64,000 nt of DNA from Paragonimus westermani (GCA_008508345.1 QNGE01000141.1:114119-178118); one strand, 5' to 3'; positions 1-13,058 are shown, counted from the stretch's first letter. The notes: generated from the sequence alone by a model not told the origin. Made by a program: numbers and translations.

Positions 1-15
1 GTAGTAGTAGTAGTA
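1..15. repeat. (GTA)5 microsatellite at window edge
   Basis: Five perfect GTA units open the window. The array may extend beyond the left edge, so its true length is unknown. Confidence 0.9.
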
Positions 16-3000
16 TCAGACCACTATAAAAGTATTCCCAGTGGACGAGTTTTGGAACATCAAGCAACAGATTTTCTGAAGATCACAACAGCAAACAGCT
101 CCCAGCGTGAGCGCTTGAGTAAATGCGATTCTGTTGGATTCATTGCTAACCAAACTTTTTGCTTAGTAATGTTTTTTGAAAGGAAATAGATGTTACCGTC
201 AGTTGATACTTCTGACACATGTTTACTTGGCTAAATTGTGGAGGATATGGAGTGACCTGAAAGGATGGAATAAACACGTCAGTCCTCTCTTCCTAGCTGC
301 CTGGAAGCACACACGATATTCACCCACTTCATATGTCAGTGCTCATCATCACACAACTCATCACTGCAATAATGACAAATAGCCGTTTAGCTCAAACTCG
401 AATGAGAAATTGGAATTGTGAGCATAGAGAATTAGGTCTGGGGTCGATCGATTGCAGTTATCTACGAAAGTGTTCATTTCCTCTGCTCATCCAGTTACGT
501 GAATCAATTTCCTGATTTGTATCGCCGGGCTTTTTCTCCCGAGCACGAAGTAAACTTCATTCATCTAAACTTTGCCGGACAATATTCATAACCCCTTGTG
601 TGGATGTTATGTTGTTCTCGTGGCTGACTGATTGGTAGTATACACGGAAAGACTGGTGCAAATACCATGGACGGGGTAGTCATAAACCAAGCGCCAAAGC
701 GAGGTAGTAATTTACTACCACTAACAACCTGACAGAAAGTAATTCTGACTGGTTCACCTGACCGAAGTAATCCTTGGTAAAACGCTCTGTTTACCGCTGA
801 TTGCGGCTACTGCATTATGTTATACAACTTTGAATCTCTAACAGTTCGCTGCACACAGCACACAGGAACCGTATTACGCCTTCACTTGTTACAGAAATTC
901 TAGTAAAAACGACTGATGTATACGCAGGCAGGCTTACACCTACTTTGAATTTATTGCACAGAATAAATCTTTACTTCTGTCACCCACATTTTAAATAAAA
1001 AGCAAACCTGTAATGTTTAACAGATTATAGGAGAACGTTTCCTTTCTGGTAAGAGAGATTTGTCTATCCAATAGTAACAATAAGCAATAATTGTAGCATT
1101 GTTTTAGTTCTATTCTAGAACAATTAATTCCTTTCAAACACTGAAATATGTGGTAAGGAATATTAAATTTTCTCATTGAACACGGCGTTCTGGATATATA
1201 ATTCCGTACAGTGTTGCCATCTCGAGTCACTTGCTCGTTTGTTAGTTGAAACTCAAGTAAATCATGCACAAAATATGGCCAATTAACATCGGTTGGAAGA
1301 AGTGAAACCCGATGCAGTAAGGCTACACGATGGATTTCTAACGTCGATCATTTTGATGCACTCACGTTTCAATGAGCTTAGTGTCAGAGTTGATGATCAA
1401 ATAAAGTGGTTTACTGTTCTATAACTTACCTATGGTGCATAGTCTTTGCAACTTAACTGTCTCCTTGCTCACTCAGGCTGGAAGACTCGGACTGCAGCTC
1501 AGGTCAATGATAGTAGTATATCAAAAATAGCATCATTTCTTGACTAACTAATGGCCCTGCGGGTTGAGAACTTGTGAAGTACGTTCTGAAGTTTGTTCTG
1601 TTAGCATCGTTCCACACTTAACTAAATCGTCGAAACTACACACTGGCGAAGAAATTTCTCTGACGATCCGGGGCTTTTGCTTAAGGAGTTAGGCCTATCT
1701 CGTTAAATTATTGAGTAAGGATGTGAGTTATTCTGTTCCTTAGTGCGGTGCTCGGCAAACTGACACATTCTAGCCTTTGGGGTGAGCGAATGGCCTAGGT
1801 GTCTTACATTTTATCTTCGAGAGGCCAGCGGAGATACAGAGTTTGCTTCGGGTAGCATATCAAAAGTTATGATGTTATGCACTTCACAAGAAACATCATC
1901 TAGTGAGTCCGACAGTTTGAAGTCGTGGAACAAATTGTTCTGACCTTCCTACCCCTTCACAAGACCTCCGGTAAGACCATCCAACCAGCTGTGTGCGTCG
2001 CAACCATCCATCGCTTTGAGCTAATATGAAGTCTATCTTTCATGCTGTGCTAAATACTGTCCACCTGAAGATTAACTCCGATGAGACAAAATTTGGGTGT
2101 CGTATACATATGGTGTCAGAATTTAGCCGTTACATCTTATATTCAGTGACACTGCCGTCGGAATACTTGAACAGGAAAGATTTCACCCTTCAGAACGACT
2201 GACATGATCTTACTATACTGTTCTCCTTTTTACAATAAATACACAATTTTTATATTTATTTAAGATGAGACGGTCATGCTCTCAAAGCTTTCGATTTCAC
2301 CGTGGCTCAAGTGATGATCTCGCTGGAAGCATGGATTTCACGCACGACTATAATCAAGAAATCGGCCACAAGGCTAGGTAAAAGTTAGTGTCACTATCGT
2401 CCACTTTATGTCTTTCCTGTGTCCTTGTAGTTCTGTTACGTGAGGTACAAATGCATTCACGTTGTTTCCTAGCCTGATTTTCCAAGTGGTCGCAATAGCA
2501 GATAGAATCGTTAGCTACTTACTTGACTTACAGGAATTGTACCGAACCATAAACAGATGGAAATCCATGGAAACAAATGAATTGGGCTAAATAATATGAT
2601 TAGATTGCAGTCGGCAGTAAATATCAACAAAGTTAGCATGAACAAGGATTTGATTAGAACAATGCAACGATTCGAACTACTGCCCTATTTGCCGCGGATA
2701 ACTCCACGTTTGAGGTAGGTGTGCTTTTTCCGTCTGGAGGTTACGTAATGTTCTCTCAAGCTATTAATAGAACCTACATCAGTTTTTCATCAAGTCTTAC
2801 TCGCCGACAAATGAACCTTGACAAAGGGCTGTTTGAGAGAGATGCAGTTTATTTTAATGCATTTCCCTAGGGATAACAACAGGTGAAACGAGAAATCAAC
2901 TCATGTAAACAATTGTGGAGACAGTTTTGATAAGGTCAAAGTTTCGACAGTTCTGCTTGGGCGGGAAACACTTTCATGGTTCGGGTCGGTCTGTTGACTC

Positions 3001-4180
3001 TTGTCAAGCGGTTTATGGAGTGAACGTTGGGTTTTAAGTCTAATGAATAAAATCTCACAGCCAGCTGAAGGTAGACAATTTAACTGTACCTAGTATAACA
3101 ATGTCTTTTCAACGCATCTTAATATGGGTCGACATAGTCCATTTATCAAGATTTGGTAGTCTGTTTACCTTGATTGTTCACTGCTGTCGCTGTAATATTT
3201 GAACAGTATTCGCAAAACAGCACATGGTTTAATAAAAATAATTTGTCACGTGCGTATCGGCTACTGTCTATGTCCTAATGAGAGGAACCATTTTTCGTTT
3301 TTAACATAATGTGGGGGTAAATATCGCACACAAGAGTGAGCAATGATTTCTCCTCGTAGACCTTTTATCGTTTGAGGACCGAACGCATTCTGGACAGTCT
3401 ACAACACGTTCAGCTTCAGACGCTTTCTATATCATCACGTTGTCACACATACGTGTTGTCGATGTGCGTGAATGTGTCTGTATGTGAAGCTAGCCCAATT
3501 GGATGCACTTGAACTGCACACGTTCATTTGTTCGGGTGACTTAGACCCATTTGTACACGGACATGTCGTGTGACTCGAGCTGTATGGGCGGTTGGTCATC
3601 CATGGCTGACAAAGGACATACAGTAATAACTACACAACACTGCTTAATATCGTGACAATCCGCTTGTATAGTCTCATTACTATTGTCCAAAATTTTTTTA
3701 GTTCGAGTAATATGAATTGTGTCAACTGTACTTGGAGTGTTTTGAGCTGCAAACGTTTGGCACTTGTGGAATTCCATTGATCTCAATCAAGAGAGTCTGC
3801 TCAAGACTTAAAAGTCGTCTGAAAGAAGTAGAAGAAAAAGCCAGGTGAGTTGATCGTACAACAATATCTGCGGTGTTTGCGTGAAGTTGGCGACTGTTGT
3901 CTGTTAAGATAACTTTCAATCCCGAGTGAAAATAATTTTACTGATTACAAACCAATAAATCAGATAATAATCTTAAATGATAGTTATTCACATCTACCTA
4001 TGTGTTACAAAATGTGTTGCCGTTTACACGTAGAAAGCGACAAGCGCAGGCTTGTCTACATGAAAATAAAACTCTTCTGAAAAATCCGCTGTTCAATCTG
4101 AGCCAAGCAGTGATGTGCCCTCAAATCACCGTAATCCAGAGATGAATTGAAAGAGCGGAACTTCCAGAATTTTAGCCTAC
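16..4180. other. No supportable gene; intergenic or intronic DNA
   Basis: Both strands were read. ORFs here are short and show no recognisable domain, and I saw no paired splice borders around a coding stretch. The 81-residue minus-strand ORF at 3541-3786 has unremarkable composition. No repeat family was recognised. Confidence 0.6.
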
Positions 4181-4186
4181 TATCTG

Positions 4187-4301
4187 TATAAAAGACGCAG
4201 TTGGCAAAACGGGATCAATTTTGATTTGTCGAACGTCTTCTGCCATCAGTTAGCAGTTCTGATCGATACATTTTTGTACCTGGGAATTTACTAAACCTAT
4301 C
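4187..4301 (+). promoter_or_regulatory. Candidate TATA promoter and noncoding first exon
   Basis: TATAAAAG lies at 4187-4194. A transcript starting about 30 bases downstream would run to 4301, where a consensus donor GTAAGT begins at 4302. The stretch has no ATG opening a long frame, so it would be a 5' untranslated exon. It lies about 2 kb upstream of the Ig-like exon at 6319 on the same strand, so it could be the start of that gene. The TATA word and donor are seen; the start site and the link to the gene are inferred. Confidence 0.3.
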
Positions 4302-6318
4302 GTAAGTATTAACTACAAATTCGGTACAATTTACTTAAAGTAGACTTCAGGTTGACGTGTAAAATTGAGTGTTAATGATTTTGTAATTATAATACTCACG
4401 GTTATAAACAGATCAACCGGGAGTAGACGTTATGGATGCCTGAAACAAACGCAGCAAGACAGTTGCGCCCTTTATTATGATGATAGTTATGATACGAATC
4501 CAAAATATTCAAGCTTCTAAAACTTTTCGATTGCAAATTAAGTCAAATTTATCGCGTTTCGTCGAATGTTGTTGCACCATGTACAAATGCAATCAAGCCG
4601 TTGTTTACGATCGAACATTGCTGTACGAATATAACTCGTCCTCTAGGCCCCCGAAGAAGAAAATCAGCCAATTAAGAGACAATGAACGTGAATAAACCTG
4701 ATAACGGTAAATGATTCTGGGGTTACCTAAGCTTACCACCACATGCAGTGCGCAGATAATTATCCCTCCTTATAACTGGTTTATGTGAGTTTTAATTCTT
4801 TGTTTACCACTGATTATTCTCAGATTGCATCGATAAAAGTTTCTGACAAACTTCAGCTTATCTGAAAGCTAAAAAGCTATCAATTTTTGTTGATTCTTCC
4901 AGTGTAGCACTCAGTGAACTCGGTCCACTGTAACTATGAACCATTGACTGCAGCCCACCCCAAAAATGCAGCAAACAAATAGATCCATTAGGAGTTAGTC
5001 AAACATATAAACAATTATTTTTTACGAAACGACTCTCCGGGGCATAGATTGTTCACTCTAGTTACAAACGCCATCAAACTGACCTGAAAGTTACTAAGTT
5101 ATTTAAAATAATCGCTTCTGAACATTTAATTTTGCGTACGTTCACTGGAAATTTAAACTGAATCCGTAAACTGCACAGAAGTTTCCACTCACGCTTATCG
5201 CTTTTTGTTCTGACATTTGTTGGTTCTATTCGAACAGCAATTTGTGGCGATTAAAATTATTTGAGTGTATACTACAACAAATTAGCAGTAAATAAAGCAC
5301 TTCATCCTTATCTATCCCACCAAAACAAAAACTGTCATTTAAGGGAGGACGAACTATGTGCATTAAACACGGTTGTAAGGCTGGAACAAAGTGTTTATAT
5401 AACAGTGTCACATTTGCTTAAATGCGTACAGTTTTGGGATAAGGATGTATTACTTTCGCTTGGTCTCTTGTTACTCAAAGCTCAAGATAATTCCTAACAA
5501 AACGAAAACTGGTGGATAGATTCGTTAGTTTAAATATCTATTATATTTGTAATATGCCTGATGCGGTTCACCTCCTGTCTGTTTTCACTGGTTATGTTTA
5601 AAAGGGTCCATGTACCATGTACAACAGGATTACCGGTCGATGGTCTATTTACCTAGTCTCACCTCAGCCTCGAAAAAAGACGATTAACTGATTGTAATGC
5701 ATAGACACTTTGCTAACCATATTCAACTACCATTGTAGTAACGATGGTTCGCAGCAGGATGAATTTATCGAGTATAAGTCCGATAAATATCTTTGCAGTT
5801 TAGATATATCTGAGGAACAGAAAACAGTAATAGACTCGATCTCCCATCATTCCGGGCTCACGATTAATCGTTCTTGACAGTATTCGAGATAGAACTCCAT
5901 CTTATGCGTGAGAAGCAGACATGTTAATTGCTATGTCGATTGCCAAATGATCACCTATGAGATCAGCAAAAAGTTCGTGAGTAACAATCTAATTATCAAA
6001 AGTTTCCGGTTGGGCCTTCACGGCTGTTTATTCGGTAATCCGTCGCCAGAATGTACTGATCAAAACTGTGTTCTCAGTCATTGAATTGGGTTCAGTTTGT
6101 CCTTTGCAGCTTACTTTGCGGTAGTTGCATTTTCATTTGAGACGATTCTGTCCTTGATACAAAGTGCACGCATCACGTACAGCTCGAACGTTCGTCAGCT
6201 TATGGTATGTTTTAGTGGGCTGTTGTGTTCAGCAAATCTAATTCATTTTATACTACACGGAGATCAATTGCATGAACATCAGATTTGCATACTGTGGCTA
6301 CCACATTCTGTGATTCAG
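4302..6318. other. Intron-like stretch with two weak coding-like ORFs
   Basis: Plus-strand ORFs at 4477-4695 and 5261-5497 have a cysteine-containing composition loosely like the Ig exons downstream, but neither has clear splice borders or a full Ig pattern. The first ends at a TAA overlapping an AATAAA at 4692. I could not decide whether they are exons. Confidence 0.4.
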
Positions 6319-6552
6319 AGCGGAAATATCAGCTTACCTGCTGGATAACAACTAGTGAATACGGTGCAAACTGTACACAAGAGGGTAACACTAGCAATAT
6401 TGTAGAGGTCGTCGAATATAAACGATTAATGTGGGCTACAATGACAGTCAGTTTACTGAGTATGAGAAAACAAACTGATATTGTGATGAATAATGTTTGT
6501 GAGAGATATTTCCTAGAAAATAATTACGGCGTACATGATCACCCTTTTCGAA
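6319..6552 (+). CDS. Ig-like exon (front of domain), gene model 1
   Basis: A 234-base open exon runs from an acceptor (ATTCTGTGATTCAG) to a strong donor (CGAA/GTAAGT at 6553). It starts and ends in phase 1, the usual arrangement for Ig-domain exons. The translation begins with a B-strand-like YQLTCWI. An E-strand-like TMTVSLLSM and a second cysteine (NNVCERYF) follow. The last codon is split and completes with the exon at 7096, where the expected G strand is found. An NCT N-glycosylation site suggests an extracellular protein. Family assignment rests on pattern only; the Trp expected after the first Cys is not in its usual place. An intron retaining an open frame by chance is the alternative. 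Confidence 0.42.
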
Positions 6553-7095
6553 GTAAGTCTTGCTTAAGTGTTAGGTAAACAGAACAAGCACAGACATGTA
6601 ACAGGGTGGCCACTGGTTCGCAAACTAATCACACTAATCTCATTTATTTACTTTAAAACGACTTTCTGAAGTCTTGTCGGAAGTTGTAAAAAGTCATCTT
6701 GACCTCGTTTGCTGTCTGCAAAATCAACCGTCACCTATTCTCTTTAGTTAGATTAGGTTTCAGTAGTTGTGAATAACTGAGGGGAACGAACTACTGAATT
6801 CGGTCTAGTGACCAGTCGGTACTCGAGCCCTGAGACCGGTATGGTATACGTCGAGTTAGTCGATGGTAAGTGAGCAGATAACAGAAATGGGTAATCATTA
6901 AGGCGCTTAGGTTATCATCTGCACATCAGTTTGGTCCGATGAAAAGTGAACTGTACAAAATTGAAGTCAAATGTTTCATTCGGAAACATGCTGTTTGTCC
7001 ACTATTTGCACCCCCCCAATGGGGTGTGAACGATTAGTCATCGAAGGCAGTCACGTATCTTGAAGTCTGAAACCGTTATAATCGGACCTTCTGAG

Positions 7096-7301
7096 TGGAT
7101 CGTGAAGCCACAGTATATGTGGTACATGAGGCTTGGCTAATCCGCACGCTACAGCTTTACCAAATTTGTGTTCAACCAGGAGATCTGTTCGATTTCAAGA
7201 AAAACAAGATCACACGGGTTTGCCATCAAGTCATTCTCCACGACAGTACAGCAAACATCGAAGGTTCCGTGTGTTGTTCAAATATTATCAAGCGTTTATA
7301 A
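7096..7301 (+). CDS. Ig-like exon (end of domain 1, start of domain 2), gene model 1
   Basis: The acceptor is ACCTTCTGAG at 7095. The exon supplies two bases, which fit the single base left by the 6319-6552 exon and join as an ATG (Met) codon. The first residues, DREATVYVV, sit where an Ig G strand is expected and resemble the corresponding stretch of the 48.3 kb exon (DRGSVSVV). A second Ig-like segment follows: LQLYQICV as strand B, then ILHDSTANIEGSVCCS as strands E-F. The frame closes with TAA at 7299-7301. The true 3' end may be a donor before this; GAAG/GTTCCG would keep phase 1 but cut the domain. No homologue could be checked. Confidence 0.4.
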
Positions 7302-9087
7302 CCATGAAGGTGCTTACTGTTCAGCAGTAGTTAAAAGCCTGACGGTATTCTATATATTTCCAGCACGATCTACGAACTGGAAAATTTTGAACGTATAATT
7401 TGCAAACCAGGAGATTGCTTCCTTGATCGGATTCTACGAATGAAGTTAAACTATCTAATGAGGTTATAAGGCTGAAAATTTACAAAGGCATTTCTTTCAA
7501 AATTTACATATGGAGCTAACAATCCACCCTAATTTGCGAAACAAACAGAAAACACTTATATCCAGCGTAACCGATCAACAGATGGTTTTGTCTTCAATTT
7601 CAGTCAAAATGTCTTCGTCATAGAGGACGTCACAAACACTTACCATCTATGTGATTCCTGCGTAATTCGTGATAACTAGAGTTGGAATATATCGACGGTT
7701 CAGAACACGCTAGTCATTTTTGACAATCCGGCGGTTGTGGCTTTAATGTATGTTGACAAAAGAGCCAAACGATCGTGAACAATAGACACCAAGAAATTTG
7801 ATAATCTTTACCATTTGCCCAAAGTTAGTATTGGTAGAAAAGGCAGCACAGTGAACCCCATCAACTTTAATTCCGGTCTTACTTTGGATGGGCTCGGTAA
7901 ATTCCAAAAAGGAAAGTATACTGTACAGTGCCATTAATGTAGCAGTTGGTACAGCATTTTCCAATAAAGTTGGATCAATTCACAAGCAATACTTAAGATT
8001 TAATACCCTTAGTATAGTGAATTCGAGGTGATCGTTTCAGATCCTTATTCTGCTGTGTTCTGGGTATATCGTTCTGACATGGTTATTTGAGGGAACTATA
8101 AGATTATTTGAAAATTACCAGGATGAACGGTCACCGTTTTTTACCAAAGGCCACCCAAGCGAGCAAATTCGAAGGGTGGGCACACATTTTCAACAGTGTA
8201 CCGACTTGGAAGGATAATCCATCTGCTTTCCATGTCTGGTCCGCCTTGGCTGAATGATTCTGAAAGCCCCGTTCAAAATTTCTGCTCAGCTGCGTATACG
8301 TGAAGCAGTTGGATAATCATCGGTCCGAGTAAATTGTCAACCTCCTGGAAAATAAAGGTACATTGTGAAATGTATTCTCCATCAGCACTGGAGCGTTTAA
8401 AACAGTAGGTCCCCAACCCCTAGATATTTTTCGAATAATTACTCTGCCGCCAGTCACTCCAGATTAACGCCCTCTCACTTTCTGTATCACAGTGCTTTTA
8501 TTTCCAAGTTTGGACTAAGCGAAAGTCACTGATGACTGACCTTGGATAATAAGATGGATTGTTTAGTGGTTTGAAACCAAACAGCGGCAACCGACCTGTG
8601 CTGATCGGATAGCTTGGTCAAGTGTGATTCTCGCCGAAACCAGACCCTTTATGCTTGCCTAAAATGGACTGTTCATGTGTCAGCATGAAAGAGCAAAGAG
8701 AGCAGAAGTGAATTTATTCAGAACATTCCGGATTTCTACCTGTTGCGCAAAACAACACATGCCCGAATTAGGCAAAGTCAGTGTTAGCTAACCCTGTCTA
8801 AATGCACACAGAACATTCTACGCAAAATGGAATGAGCGGCAATGGTGAACTTAGTTTACAAAGCTTATCCTGAAAGGGTTTTGAGAAGTAATTGCAAGTG
8901 CATTGTATCACATCCACTCGTAAAATCAAGGAGCATGCATCGGCTATCGGATGTCACATACTAATGACAAAATGTCAGTTGGTCTTCTAGCCACATTTCT
9001 CGTTCTCTAGCCAGCCACATATAGCCGAAAATGATGCATTTTCAAAACTGGCATCCAAAAGTACTGTCCATTAACAACCTTTGCGAG
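7302..9087. other. Intron-like stretch, nothing recognised
   Basis: No open exon with good borders was found. A plus-strand frame at 8122-8250 (ATG at 8122) is moderately long but has no recognisable domain and is closed by stops. The minus-strand ORF at 7743-7964 mimics an Ig F strand (GVYCS) but lacks the rest of a domain. Confidence 0.5.
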
Positions 9088-9425
9088 GACTTGTCGTTAC
9101 CGCGGTAGTAACATTAATTGTAAACTCAACCACTGTAACCTTTGTGTCAATTGTTTTAATTTTTTTATTCTGCTGTACAAGTGTTTTATTTTATGTGCCG
9201 ATTAAATCACACAAAATTAATCTAGCGATAAAGCGCAAAAACAGTTTATTATCTTCCCCACCAAAAGTAGTGTTCGAGAACGGAAAATTCAAAATACATA
9301 CATACATACATACATATGTCAAATCTTTTCGTTGTCCTACGTGGATGAACTCATGCAGCTTATTCATAAACGAAACACAACAAGAAACGGTTAGTTCAGT
9401 TGTTAAGCGACACAAAACCGATTAG
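9088..9425 (+). CDS. Membrane-anchor and cytoplasmic-tail exon, gene model 1
   Basis: After an acceptor (CCTTTGCGAG) an open frame of about 112 codons runs to a TAG at 9423-9425. It starts in phase 1 like the upstream Ig exons. The translation holds a strongly hydrophobic stretch (about residues 18-40, VTFVSIVLIFLFCCTSVLFY) followed by a basic stop-transfer segment (KSHKINLAIKRKN) and a polar tail. That is the layout of a single-pass type I protein whose tail is cytoplasmic. A CATA microsatellite runs inside the tail and encodes a tyrosine, histidine and threonine run, so the tail is probably evolving fast or the exon really ends earlier. No AATAAA was seen soon after the stop. Placing it in the same gene as the 6.3-7.3 kb exons is inference from strand, phase and order. 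Confidence 0.38.
9295..9316. repeat. (CATA)n microsatellite
   Basis: About five tetranucleotide units lie inside the open frame of the membrane-anchor exon. Confidence 0.9.
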
Positions 9426-10966
9426 TGTAAAACTTGATGCATCCCAGAAAGTGGAGATGATGGGTTTCCTCAGTGACGTTTTTTGTACAACCTTCCGGGG
9501 TGACACAATTTCATAGCTTTTGTAATGAAACTGGCACTGGCTGAGTGTAACGGTCTTAGTGTTGAACTCTTTCATCCACCGTTAAAAACCCACAAACAAA
9601 AACGGTTACATCTCTTCCGTAAATTTCTAGGTTCTAGCTTCTACCTGACACGACCTCTGTATTCATGGCAGTATACTCAGTACCCATAGGGGACAAACCC
9701 GAAATTCAAAATGCGATCATAGCAAGGTTGCTTTGGGACATCTCCGCTTTAATTCGTTTTTAATTATTGGGTGGTTTATCAAGGTGCAAATCTCGAAACT
9801 CCTGATCCCCATGGGTAAGGTAAACTTACATCAACCGTCCACCTAGGGCGAATTCGACCGACTCTTTTGTTACGACACATTTTTAAGGGGCTGTACGCCA
9901 CAAAATGTGACTAAGTGTTCCTTAGATATCCGTTAAAAACTGCTCGCTGCAGTTTAAATTTGACAATGGCTAGATCTTCGAAATTTATCGGTCCCAAGTT
10001 TGGTATCATTCAGAAACAAATTTGTCGGAATAAGTTTAATTACTTCTAATAACTTGCTTACTTTACATGGCTCTAATACAGAAATCCCAACTGGTATCAC
10101 TGCGGAACCTACAGGTTTGTTAGTAACTGCATTCGTCGGCTTGATGTTGCAGTAAACTTGCAATTTACTATAAAACGATTCAATATTCTTAATTATCTTT
10201 CTGTGCTGAAAACAAACACGGAAAAACTGTTTTTCCAGAGGTGAACGTTACTCAAATCAACTGTTTCCACTAAAGCTGCACGTATCCCTTCTCATGCACT
10301 GTAATGAATTTCCTGACAGGACGTGCAATAGTCTTGTCTTACCACTTGAATATTGCTGACAAAGGTTCGGTTAAATGCATTCGTCAGTCCTAACATAAAC
10401 GCGAAAGTTTCTCGTATAGGTGATGGTATATCGGTTCATGTCTGCACAGGCTTTAAGGACACTGTGTTGTTCTGTGAGCGCGACCTGTAAGATGAGGGGT
10501 TCTCAACTGTTAGTCTGAACATTCACCGGTTTCCTATACACAACCTGATCGTATTCTCACTCAAACCGAGTTATGCAAATACTGAAGTCACGACAGTGAC
10601 TAACAAACAAATTCCATTAAGTTCAACTTAAGCTCCAAGTAAGTTCGTAGGTCACCTCGTCCGACAAGTATGATGTAAGCTAGTAAGTTTATTAACCTCA
10701 GGGTGAACGTCACTTAGACGAACTCATGTATCCAAACTTGAAAGACTTCCTTCTCGCCATTCTCCAGTACAACATCAATATGTCATTACCTGAAAAACCA
10801 TATCGTTAATTTTGTGACAGAGAGTCTGTGAACTTAGAGATACAGGGAATGACATTAAATGAATGAAAACGTGAAGACGATCACTATCGTACAATCGCAT
10901 CACCATCAAACGCAAACGAAATCATGTGTTGGGTGAGTATATTTGATAGTTTTTACACACGTTTAG
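9426..10966. other. No supportable gene
   Basis: Short ORFs only. The minus-strand ORF at 9954-10163 has no recognised domain. No AATAAA was seen. Confidence 0.5.
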
Positions 10967-11074
10967 AACGTATACATCGAGACTGCTACTTAACCACATG
11001 TTCATCAAGTACAGATTTGAAACTTTATCCGTTCCAGACTTCAACCCCAGAAATGGAAAATGTGCTCCGGAATG
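10967..11074 (+). CDS. Possible 108-base phase 1-1 exon, unrecognised
   Basis: An acceptor (ACACACGTTTAG) and a donor (AATG/GTAGGT at 11075) bound 108 open bases that start and end in phase 1. The peptide has two close cysteines (DCYLTTCSSST) and a polar composition. A donor GTGAGT at 10933 would leave a 34-base intron just upstream, a size known in flatworms, but the exon before that would be very basic and unconvincing. No domain was recognised. Confidence 0.2.
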
Positions 11075-12239
11075 GTAGGTTTGTAAATACAAATGAAGTA
11101 CTGTAAGCTTAGTGGTCTCCATATTTGACTCCGAGTATTTACGCGACTCCCTCGGTACTTCTTGTTGCACGACAGAAGGGGTGTGATAGTCTATGGACAG
11201 TTATAAGTATGGACTTTTTGATGAGGATCTCATTTGCTCCCAGCTGCCCGTATTTGGGCGGGGGCTCAGATAATGTAGCTAGTCTCCTTAGATGAAGCCA
11301 CTAATGAGTACTATGACAGTTCCACAGCCCGTGTGTAAATAACTAGTGATTTTTTCGGACATGAGTGTAAAATATTTGTGCTGTTTTCATAGACTGGATA
11401 GGGAGCTAGGCTAGACAAGAAATGAACAATGATGTCCAACCCTTAGCACAGAGAGAGAATATACACAGATTTGAGGCTTTGGACAATGGGGCCTTGTGGT
11501 TTCAAGCTGATGGAAAGTGTCACAGACTTCGCTCCCGGTTCGTTACACCATGTTCCACATGCACTGGCTTTTCACCAATTATTGCCTAGGTAACCACTGT
11601 TGTAAACCATTCGTTCTTCAAGTACCCGATTTTCATACGAAGTGACCGCATTTGTCAGACTCTGCGTGAATGGACTTCATATTTTGGGCAATGCAGAATG
11701 TTTGCTAGAGAACAAACAGGTGAATCACTATGAACTCAACGTGGGTAGGAAAGTAATTTCGCTGTAAAACGCCTCGAACAGATGTAGAGAGCTGTGCACA
11801 TGTGGTCGTTTTATATCAACAATATCGATGGCCAATATTCTTTTGGTTTGAATTTCTGACAGCGTGTCATAACGACCGGCTTATTCCACCGGTTGATCTA
11901 ATGACTGCTTGTGGGCTTGATTGCTACCGCACTGAATTTCGTAAACGTTCGTATGATCGTGCGCACTCACTATCTCGTCCAGGTTACTGTGGGGAAATCG
12001 TGAGCCATTGGGAAGTCTTCGACATTCCAATTGACTGCCAAATGTTTGCTTTCTGTCATCAGAATGCGGAATTTGATGAAAATATACTTTCAGGAGTGAA
12101 ATGGTGATTAGAAAGGTGAACATCTTTCATGTTATCAATCGGTTTTGAGAAATAACTGGCCTAATTGAATTCCTATGTTTGGGCGACTATTTTGTCCATG
12201 CATATATGAAATGTAACGTAGTGCAAACGTTTCGTGTTC
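11075..12239. other. Flank upstream of PLE 1
   Basis: An ORF at 11802-12107 has no recognisable motif. The missing 5' part of PLE 1 might extend into this region, but I could not align it to known PLE motifs. Confidence 0.4.
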
Positions 12240-13057
12240 TTTTCTAGGCTGGCCTTAGCAGACAGACGAATACTGAACATCTCGATTAATTTTTTTGTCA
12301 ATCAGTGTATTAGTGAATGTTTTGGAAGAAAGCTGTTAAGAATTCATTCCAAGAATTTATCTGTGACTTTGCGCTGGCTCGTAACACAAAACTACATGTC
12401 CCACCCAATATCTCGAAGCCTTTGCCATTAGTGTATACTGAAAATATCGAATTTTACCTTCAAAACATGAGATTTAATCAATTAGACGGGGTTGCGATGA
12501 GTAGCCCTCTAGGACCGATTTTGGCTGAATTTTTCATGTCTACGATTGAGCTCCGCCGCGCGAATACATCGCATGACATCCCGCTTTATTGACGGTATGT
12601 CGACGACATAATAGTATTCGCACAAGACAAAGAGACCATAGGAAAACTATTGGTTTATTGAGCTCCTCGCACCGAAATCTAACGGCATCGTCGGAGTTTG
12701 AAAAGGAAGACACGCTCGCCTTTCTGGACATTAGCATCAAACGACGGAATGACGGTACAGTGTGTCAATCGGTACATCACAAGTCTACCCGGGGAGGACA
12801 ATATTTGAATTTCGACAGTTTCTCACCCATACAACACAAACGCTCGTTGATTCGTTGTCTATTTCACAGAGCACGAACTATATATACCGGTGATACACTA
12901 GATACCGAGCTGAAATTTATTCGTGACAACTTGGTCTCCAACGGTTATCCACTGGGGTTTATTGCCTTTCACAATAAGCCGAAATTAATAAACCCGCAAG
13001 AAACGCCTGTCCCGAAGAAACCGGTGTACATGCAATTACCCTACAAAGGAGTTAATA
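12240..13057 (+). pseudogene. PLE 1 reverse transcriptase, 5' half
   Basis: The frame through 12,317-12,670 contains the PLE RT motif QLDGVAMSSPLGP and then RYVDDIIVF, the catalytic YVDD box, at about 12,596-12,620. A TGA at 12,590-12,592 lies just before that box in the same frame. A frameshift at about 12,650-12,665 moves the rest of the protein into another frame. That part carries the typical FLDISI, GGQYLNF and SNGYPLGFI stretches before it is cut at LPYKGV by the LTR element. Upstream, a third frame (about 12,240-12,300) gives a weak ISINFFVNQ match to the region before the palm. The family is certain from the motifs; the exact left end is not. Confidence 0.82.
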
Positions 13058-13058
13058 A

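Noticed and set aside
7743..7964. Minus-strand Ig-like ORF (FLGVYCSRS)
   Set aside because: Only the F-strand word is present, with no matching B strand, Trp or splice borders. It shows how easily short ORFs mimic Ig motifs, so I lowered confidence in the weaker plus-strand fragments.
10933..10966. 34-base GT-AG mini-intron
   Set aside because: The size is plausible for a flatworm, but the upstream coding stretch is a short basic frame with no support. It is mentioned only with the possible exon.
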